NCBI GenBank assembly: GCA_020425835.1
Contig: JAGQRC010000077.1
Coordinates: forward strand, 1-9,758
DNA length: 9,758 bases
From: Planctomycetota bacterium
GTDB lineage: Bacteria > Planctomycetota > UBA8108 > UBA1146 > JAJFFE01
Direction: 5' to 3'
Part shown: in pieces, positions 6,099 to 9,758 of the stretch
Numbering within the stretch: the first letter of the stretch is position 1
How the letters are laid out: every line of letters starts with the position of its first letter
Made by a program: the position numbers and the translations under genes
The notes under the pieces: model-generated
The model's input: the letters and a program-made list of their open reading frames with translations, nothing else
Database searches by the model: none
Told to the model about the DNA's origin: nothing

Positions 6099-6827
6099 TC
6101 AGCGACCGTCTCGCGTCAGCTCCTCGTAGGCCGCGATCAGCTCCTGGAGCCGACGATTCGCCTCCTCGATCGTCGCCGGACTTCGATCGGCCAGCTTGTC
6201 GGGATGATGGGTCCGCACCAGTTTCTTGAACGCGGCCCGGATCTCGGCGGAGGAGGCATCGACCGCGACGCCGAGGATCCGGTGCGGGTGAGGAAGGGCG
6301 GCGGGCCTCTCCTCGGGACGCGGCGGCTCCTCGCGACGCCGCTCCTCCTTCGACTCCGCGCCGTCGCGAGCTCCTGATGGTCCGCGAACCTCACTGCGCT
6401 CGATCTCCGCCTGCCGCCGTTGACGCCACTCCTCGACCTCGAGATCCGCGGGGTCCGTGCGACTCGAGAACAAGCTTCGGATCGCGCCGGCGATCGTCGT
6501 CTTCGAGTAGCGGTCGTCGCCGTCGCGCTCGAAGAACTCCTGTCGGAGGTCGGCGTACTTCTGGTTCCAGCGGACGACATAGAGGAAGTCCCGGGGCGAG
6601 AGGAGATCGAGCCACCCGAAGAAGTAGTCCATCACCGAGAAGTCGCCGGGGGGTGATGCGAACCAGCGACCCTGCGGTGTCACCTCGACCTTCGAGGTGC
6701 GGAGGCAGCGCGGACAATTGTAGAGGCGATAGGGTCCACCCTCGCTCGCCGCGCGGCTCTTCAGCAGGCTGTCCCGTTCGACCAGCTTCGGGGTGAAGCG
6801 CTGTTCGCACGCCCAGCACATCAGCAT
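6099..6827 (-). CDS. Zinc-ribbon plus C-terminal J-domain protein
   Basis: This encodes a 242-residue cytoplasmic protein. The N-terminus has two CxxC pairs (Cys4/Cys7 in CWAC and Cys38/Cys41 in CPRC), a likely four-cysteine zinc ribbon. Residues about 50-130 form an aromatic region (WFASPPGDFSVMDYFFGWLDLL) of unknown family. A charged, Arg/Glu/Pro-rich linker follows (about 130-178). The end is a J domain (about 181-239: HRILGVAVDASSAEIRAAFKKLV, HPD at 208-210, then an Arg/Leu/Ala helix). The HPD tripeptide is what J-proteins use to stimulate Hsp70 (DnaK) ATPase, so this is probably a specialised DnaK co-chaperone whose N-terminal part picks the client. Start: ATG at 6827 has GAGGGG eight bases upstream and overlaps the queA stop by seven bases; ATG at 6821 (a TGATG junction) is an alternative. 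It is not DnaJ, which has the J domain first and a four-repeat zinc centre. Confidence 0.85.
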   Translation of the reverse strand: MLMCWACEQRFTPKLVERDSLLKSRAASEGGPYRLYNCPRCLRTSKVEVTPQGRWFASPPGDFSVMDYFFGWLDLLSPRDFLYVVRWNQKYADLRQEFFERDGDDRYSKTTIAGAIRSLFSSRTDPADLEVEEWRQRRQAEIERSEVRGPSGARDGAESKEERRREEPPRPEERPAALPHPHRILGVAVDASSAEIRAAFKKLVRTHHPDKLADRSPATIEEANRRLQELIAAYEELTRDGR

Positions 6828-7876
6828 CGACTCGGCCCCTCGGGATCGGGGAGGATGACCATCGCGTCTCCGTAGGAGTAGAACCGGAGCCGGCGAGCGA
6901 TCGCCGCACGGTAGGCGTCCAGCGTCCGCTCTCGACCGTGGAACGACGACACCAGCACCAACAGGGACGAGCGTGGAAGGTGGAAGTTGGTGATCAGTCC
7001 ATCCACGTGCCGAAACGGATGCCCCGGCAGGATGGTCAGCGCGGTCTCACCGGCGAGGTTCGGTCCCGCGTCGAGAGATTCGAGGCTCTCGAGCACGCGC
7101 GTCGAGGTCGTGCCGACGGTCACGATGCGTCGGCCTTCGGCTCGAGCCCGCGCGAGCGCGCTCCGCGAGACTTCGCTCACCTCGAACAGCTCCGGGTCCA
7201 CACGATGGTCGAGAAGACGATCTGCGGTGATCGGCTTGAAGGTTCCCGGGCCGACGTGGAGCGTCACGGGAATCACTGGGATCCCTCGCGCTTCCAAGCT
7301 CGCGAGGAGCTCGGGTGAGAAGTGGAGGCCCGCGGTCGGTGCGGCGACCGCGCCGGGTCTCCGCGCGAAGAGCGTCTGGTATCGCTCTCGATCGGCCGCG
7401 CGCCGAGGATCGTGCTCGCTGCGTCGAATGTAGGGAGGGAGCGGAACCTCGCCGAGAGCTTCGACGCGGCTCATGCCCCCGACGCGAACGCGGAAGAAGG
7501 AGTCGACTCGCTCGAGGACCTCGAGTGTTCCGTCGCGAACCTCGAGCGACTCCGGAGGGCGAACGCGCTTCGCGGGTGAAACCCACGCGCGCCAGACGTC
7601 CGGCGCGCCCTCATCCTCCGGTCGCAGCAGGAAGACCTCGATGGACGCGCCGGTCGCACGTCGTGCGGGGATCCGCGCAGGGATCACTCGGGTGTCGTTG
7701 ACGACGAGGCACTCGTCCCCGCGGAGCCGATCGCCGAGCTCGGCGAAGTGACCGAGCTCGATGCCGTCGCGTTGCCGCACGAGGAAGAGAGCGCGCGACC
7801 CGGATCGGCTCGGCGCGGGCTCCTGCGCGATGAGTTCTTCCGGCAGCTCGAAGTCGTAGTCGGAGAGTTCGGTCAT
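6821..7876 (-). CDS. queA: S-adenosylmethionine:tRNA ribosyltransferase-isomerase (queuosine biosynthesis)
   Basis: QueA transfers and isomerises the ribosyl part of S-adenosylmethionine onto 7-aminomethyl-7-deazaguanine at position 34 of GUN-anticodon tRNAs, giving epoxyqueuosine. The product is 351 residues, close to the E. coli enzyme. Family blocks are all present: YDFELPEELIAQEP at the N-terminus, VVNDTRVIPARI, RYQTLFAR followed by GAVAAPTAGLHFSPELL, VTLHVGPGTFKPI, VGTTSTRVLESL, DGLITNFHLPRSSLLVLVS and RRLRFYSYGDAMVI. The ATG at 7876 begins the conserved N-terminus exactly; 38 further codons are open upstream but carry no family similarity. The ribosome site is weak (GGGG only). A -10-like TATCAT lies about 50 bases upstream. 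The stop overlaps the start of the J-domain gene. The usual neighbour tgt is not in the window. Confidence 0.97.
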   Translation of the reverse strand: MTELSDYDFELPEELIAQEPAPSRSGSRALFLVRQRDGIELGHFAELGDRLRGDECLVVNDTRVIPARIPARRATGASIEVFLLRPEDEGAPDVWRAWVSPAKRVRPPESLEVRDGTLEVLERVDSFFRVRVGGMSRVEALGEVPLPPYIRRSEHDPRRAADRERYQTLFARRPGAVAAPTAGLHFSPELLASLEARGIPVIPVTLHVGPGTFKPITADRLLDHRVDPELFEVSEVSRSALARARAEGRRIVTVGTTSTRVLESLESLDAGPNLAGETALTILPGHPFRHVDGLITNFHLPRSSLLVLVSSFHGRERTLDAYRAAIARRLRFYSYGDAMVILPDPEGPSRC

Positions 7877-7927
7877 GGGCCCCGGTGGCGAAGGAGGAGC
7901 GCGGGATGACGCTCCCCGCGAAGGGCC

Positions 7928-7933
7928 ATGATA
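7928..7933 (-). promoter_or_regulatory. Possible -10 element of the queA promoter
   Basis: Read on the minus strand this is TATCAT (five of six matches to TATAAT), in the only AT-richer spot between the queA start at 7876 and the repeat array at 7985. It would place the transcription start near 7921. No good -35 hexamer is found 16-18 bases upstream, so the call is weak. Confidence 0.3.
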
Positions 7934-7984
7934 ATCGGTTCGCTTCGGGAGACGGGAGAGCGGACACGAAGTCCGAAGAGTCGA

Positions 7985-8064
7985 GATCACGGTGCCGCCC
8001 GCAGATCACGGTACTGGCCGCAGATCACAGTGCCGCCCGCAGATCACAGTGCCCTCAGCAGATC
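7985..8064. repeat. Four tandem 19-base repeats plus partial fifth (GATCAC-type)
   Basis: Units lie at 7985-8003, 8004-8022, 8023-8041 and 8042-8060, directly adjoining, and a fifth begins at 8061 with GATC only. The consensus is GATCAC(G/A)GTGCCGCCCGCA. Units 1 and 3 differ at one base, unit 2 differs in the middle and unit 4 near the end. GATCAC, GT and the final GCA are invariant. A 19-base period is not a multiple of three and shifts frame at each unit, so this is not a protein repeat. There are no spacers, so it is not CRISPR. Each unit carries a small CAC-N-GTG dyad. It sits between the stop of the small minus-strand ORF (8066) and the queA promoter region, so a regulator-binding array or a simple replication-slippage expansion are both possible. 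Confidence 0.9.
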
Positions 8065-8065
8065 C

Positions 8066-8332
8066 CTATGCGAGCAAATCGATATGCGGCGGCGTGTCGT
8101 CGTCGGCCGACCCGGGCGTCTCCGCCGACCGGCGCTTCTTGGCGGGGAGGTCCTCCGCGTGGGTCTCGTTCTCGTCGACGGGCTCGACCGGCTGCGCGGC
8201 CGACGGGGCGGTCACCGAGTCGACCCGCTCCCGGTCACCGCCGACCGCATCGGGCGTGTCCTCGACGGATCGACGCCGGCGCGTTCGACGAGGCGGGGGA
8301 GGCGTGGGGCGGAGCGGAGCGAGCGGTTCCAC
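8066..8332 (-). CDS. Small, intrinsically disordered hypothetical protein
   Basis: This encodes an 88-residue predicted protein with no recognised family. It starts with a Pro/Arg-rich stretch (PTPPPPRRTRRRR), becomes acidic and Pro/Ala-rich (VEPVDENETHAEDLP), has a basic spot (AKKRR) and ends in acidic DDD followed by a short hydrophobic tail, HIDLLA. No signal peptide or membrane helix is present. Support for coding is the near-complete G/C use at third positions over the last 60 codons (for example GTC GAC GAG AAC GAG ACC), as in neighbouring real genes. GTG at 8332 has GGGAG six bases upstream and is preferred; ATG at 8383 or 8377 would give 105 or 103 residues, but those starts lie in or beside a hairpin and have weak ribosome sites. 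The gene is downstream of the hydrolase on the same strand and ends five bases before the 19-base repeats. Low-complexity composition means it could be spurious. Confidence 0.5.
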   Translation of the reverse strand: MEPLAPLRPTPPPPRRTRRRRSVEDTPDAVGGDRERVDSVTAPSAAQPVEPVDENETHAEDLPAKKRRSAETPGSADDDTPPHIDLLA

Positions 8333-8355
8333 GAGCGTCTCCCTTCGACGATCAG

Positions 8356-8378
8356 GATGCCCCTGGGAAGAGGGCATC
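8356..8378 (-). terminator. Stem-loop downstream of the hydrolase gene, possible weak terminator
   Basis: GATGCCC and GGGCATC are perfect seven-base arms around a nine-base loop. On the minus strand the stem lies 72 bases after the hydrolase stop and ahead of the GTG start at 8332. There is no T-run after it, so it may be an RNA-stabilising or leader structure and not an intrinsic terminator. A further dyad, ATCCCG-C-CGGGAT, is at 8396-8408. Confidence 0.3.
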
Positions 8379-8449
8379 GCCATCTCGAGCCTAACATCCC
8401 GCCGGGATCCGCCTGGAGACGCGAGCCGAAGGTCGCGGGACGCCGACGG

Positions 8450-9499
8450 TTATCGACCGCTTCGCGCGTCGATTCCCGTGGCGTCGAGCCACTCGATGAG
8501 GAACCGCAGGACGATCTCGGTCTGGGTGAGGAGCGCGAAGTGGTCCGCATCGATCTCCCGAAGTGTCACTCCAAGTCGGTCCTCGACGAGTCGCCGCGCG
8601 ACCTCGACGCCGATCCGTCCGTCGCGCGTGCCGTGGATCAGGAGAGTCGGGATCGGCGGGACCGCGCCTCCGCCCTCGACGCCGGAGATCGCGAAGCAGC
8701 CGTCGAAGTCTTCGGGCGCGATCGTCGCGATGCGGAGCGCTCCGATTCCGCCCGCCGAGACTCCGCCGAGGATGACCGACCGGGGACGAGCGCCGGTCTC
8801 GGACTCGACCGCGTCTCGAACCGCTCGAACTCGTTCGAGGTCGGCCTCGGACCAACAACCGTAGCCATTCGTCGGGAACGCGATCGCGAACCCGTGCGCG
8901 AGCAGGGGCGGCGCGAGGAGCTGGGCGTAGGCGCGGAAGTTCCCGCCGTTACCGTGGAGGATGATCACCAGCGGTGCCCCCGGGTCGTCGGGGATGACAC
9001 CGATCCAAACGTGTCGACGGTCCCATACCCACGACTCGACGGCGCGGGACTCGCCGGGCGGCAAGACGCCGGGGTTTTCGTGCGACACCAGATGAGCGAG
9101 CTGCGCCGCGAGCTCGGGACTCGCTTCGCTCCCGCGGAGCGCGAGCGCGCCGCCGAGTCGAACCCACTCGCGCTCGGGGATGCGCCCCAGCCACGGGGGC
9201 GCGACAGTGCCATCGCCGGCGAGAGACCGCGTGCGCAACAGGGTCGGCGAGGACCGATCGAACTCGGCCGGGGCGATGAGCCAGCCGAGGGCGATGAGCG
9301 CAACCGCGCCCACCGAGAGCATCCGTCGACGGTGATGGAACGCGGTGGCGATCGCGCTCGCCCAGGCGACGGCGACGAGGAGAGCAGCGACCGCGAGGTG
9401 GGGAGCACCCGCGGCGAGGCAAGTGAACGCGCCGGTGAGCGAGGCGGCGACCGCCAGACCGCACGTGAACCAGGCGACTCGGCGGAGGAGCCGACTCAA
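8450..9499 (-). CDS. Membrane-anchored alpha/beta hydrolase (serine esterase/lipase-like)
   Basis: This encodes a 349-residue protein. Three hydrophobic helices occupy the N-terminus (about 7-29, 34-54 and 59-77), the first preceded by Arg-rich LSRLLRR. With three crossings and a cytoplasmic N-terminus, the rest should face the periplasm. The catalytic domain shows the alpha/beta-hydrolase landmarks: oxyanion region LVIILHGNGGNF (about 178-188), nucleophile elbow GGVSAGG with Ser248, acid Asp293 in HGTRDGRIG and His320 in DADHF. The triad is complete. The substrate is unknown; an esterase acting on envelope or external esters is a reasonable guess. TTG at 9499 is chosen because it overlaps the upstream stop in a TTGA, with GGGGA nine bases before it, and no ATG or GTG lies nearby in frame. 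The open frame continues 63 codons upstream, but only antiparallel to nothing functional and in another frame of the neighbouring gene. Confidence 0.82.
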   Translation of the reverse strand: MSRLLRRVAWFTCGLAVAASLTGAFTCLAAGAPHLAVAALLVAVAWASAIATAFHHRRRMLSVGAVALIALGWLIAPAEFDRSSPTLLRTRSLAGDGTVAPPWLGRIPEREWVRLGGALALRGSEASPELAAQLAHLVSHENPGVLPPGESRAVESWVWDRRHVWIGVIPDDPGAPLVIILHGNGGNFRAYAQLLAPPLLAHGFAIAFPTNGYGCWSEADLERVRAVRDAVESETGARPRSVILGGVSAGGIGALRIATIAPEDFDGCFAISGVEGGGAVPPIPTLLIHGTRDGRIGVEVARRLVEDRLGVTLREIDADHFALLTQTEIVLRFLIEWLDATGIDARSGR

Positions 9500-9758
9500 C
9501 GCACCAGTCCCCGACGTCGCGCGATCTCGGGATCGTTCTCCTTGGCCTCCTCGGGAGTCTCCACGTGAAGCCCGGTCGGCGTCGGCTCGGCGTAAGGCGA
9601 AGGTCGAGTCCAACCGAGCCAGCGCGCATCCGGCTCGTACTCCAAGGGGAGTCGTGCCGCGTACGAGAGCTCCGACTCGCTCAACCAACCCGGGACCAGC
9701 TCCTCGAGCGCGCGGGGTAGAGCGCCGTTCTCGACTTCGTAGCCGCGAAGGGCGAGCA
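9496..9758 (-). CDS. C-terminal part of an unidentified protein (5' end outside window)
   Basis: The frame enters at the right edge and ends at TGA 9496-9498, giving 86 visible residues. It begins LALRGYEVENGALPRALEELV followed by PGWL, a pattern like the 'alr-Y---G-yP-sLdeLvP-yL' segment found after the N-terminal helix in pseudopilin-like proteins and in secreted proteins of Planctomycetota. The rest is Trp/Pro/Tyr-rich (RWLGWTRPSPYAEPTP) and ends with a charged tail (EEAKENDPEIARRR). A TTG inside the frame at 9684 could be read as a start, but the in-frame sequence before it is coding-like, so the gene is treated as truncated by the window. It is coupled to the hydrolase gene by TTGA. The family resemblance comes from pattern memory only and is uncertain. 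Confidence 0.6.
   Translation of the reverse strand, partial: LALRGYEVENGALPRALEELVPGWLSESELSYAARLPLEYEPDARWLGWTRPSPYAEPTPTGLHVETPEEAKENDPEIARRRGLVR

Noticed and set aside
7985..8064. CRISPR array
   Set aside because: The 19-base units are directly contiguous with no unique spacers, and no cas gene is present.
7928..9568. Plus-strand open frame of 546 codons
   Set aside because: It is the complement of the hydrolase gene and of the small ORF. Composition is Arg/Asp/Glu/Gly-rich with no motif, typical of shadows in GC-rich DNA, while the minus strand shows an intact hydrolase triad.
1..9758. tRNA, rRNA, insertion sequence or prophage signs
   Set aside because: No cloverleaf, transposase motif, terminal repeats or integrase seen on either strand; codon use is similar across the window.

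Overview
The window is a gene-dense stretch of bacterial chromosome, GC-rich, with strongly GC-biased third codon positions. The organism is most likely a two-membrane bacterium. Four proteins carry lipoprotein signal peptides, two of them have the BamE/SmpA-type motif of outer-membrane lipoproteins, and there is a membrane-anchored hydrolase whose catalytic domain is predicted to lie outside the cytoplasm. The lineage cannot be fixed from sequence alone. The style of several proteins, notably the 'Gly-Ala-Leu-Pro...Leu-Glu-Glu-Leu-Val-Pro' segment of the partial gene at the right edge, recalls Planctomycetota, but this is a weak inference. No mobile element, rRNA, tRNA, CRISPR array or phage gene was seen.

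Layout. (1) Bases 3-1368, plus strand: the 3' part of a citrate synthase gene, then moaD and moaE, the two subunits of molybdopterin synthase, packed as one operon (8-base gap, then a GTGA overlap). (2) Bases 1551-2587, plus strand: two BamE-like lipoproteins joined by an ATGA overlap. (3) Bases 2509-4337, minus strand: a small lipoprotein and a lipoprotein zinc-metallopeptidase joined by a GTGA overlap. The peptidase gene runs 79 bases tail-to-tail into the second BamE-like gene. (4) Bases 4338-4616: a divergent intergenic region with a perfect 12-base palindrome and a GC hairpin. (5) Bases 4617-6098, plus strand: a DASS/SLC13 sodium:dicarboxylate-type symporter. (6) Bases 6099-7876, minus strand: queA (queuosine biosynthesis) followed by a zinc-ribbon plus J-domain protein, translationally coupled. 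The J-domain gene abuts the symporter gene with no gap, so one TGATCA palindrome holds both stop codons. (7) Bases 7877-8449: the probable queA promoter, four tandem 19-base repeats, a small disordered-protein gene and a hairpin. (8) Bases 8450-9758, minus strand: an alpha/beta hydrolase with three N-terminal membrane helices, coupled by TTGA to the C-terminal end of an unidentified gene cut by the window edge.

How the genes fit together. Most of the window is housekeeping: TCA cycle, molybdenum cofactor, dicarboxylate uptake and tRNA queuosine. The most coherent accessory theme is the block at 1551-4337, where four consecutive lipoprotein genes, two of them BamE-like and one a metallopeptidase, suggest a shared envelope role. 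Translational coupling is common (GTGA twice, ATGA, TTGA), and GTG or TTG starts are frequent. The least explained DNA is the 19-base tandem repeat array upstream of queA. GATC is also about five-fold over-represented in the part I counted.
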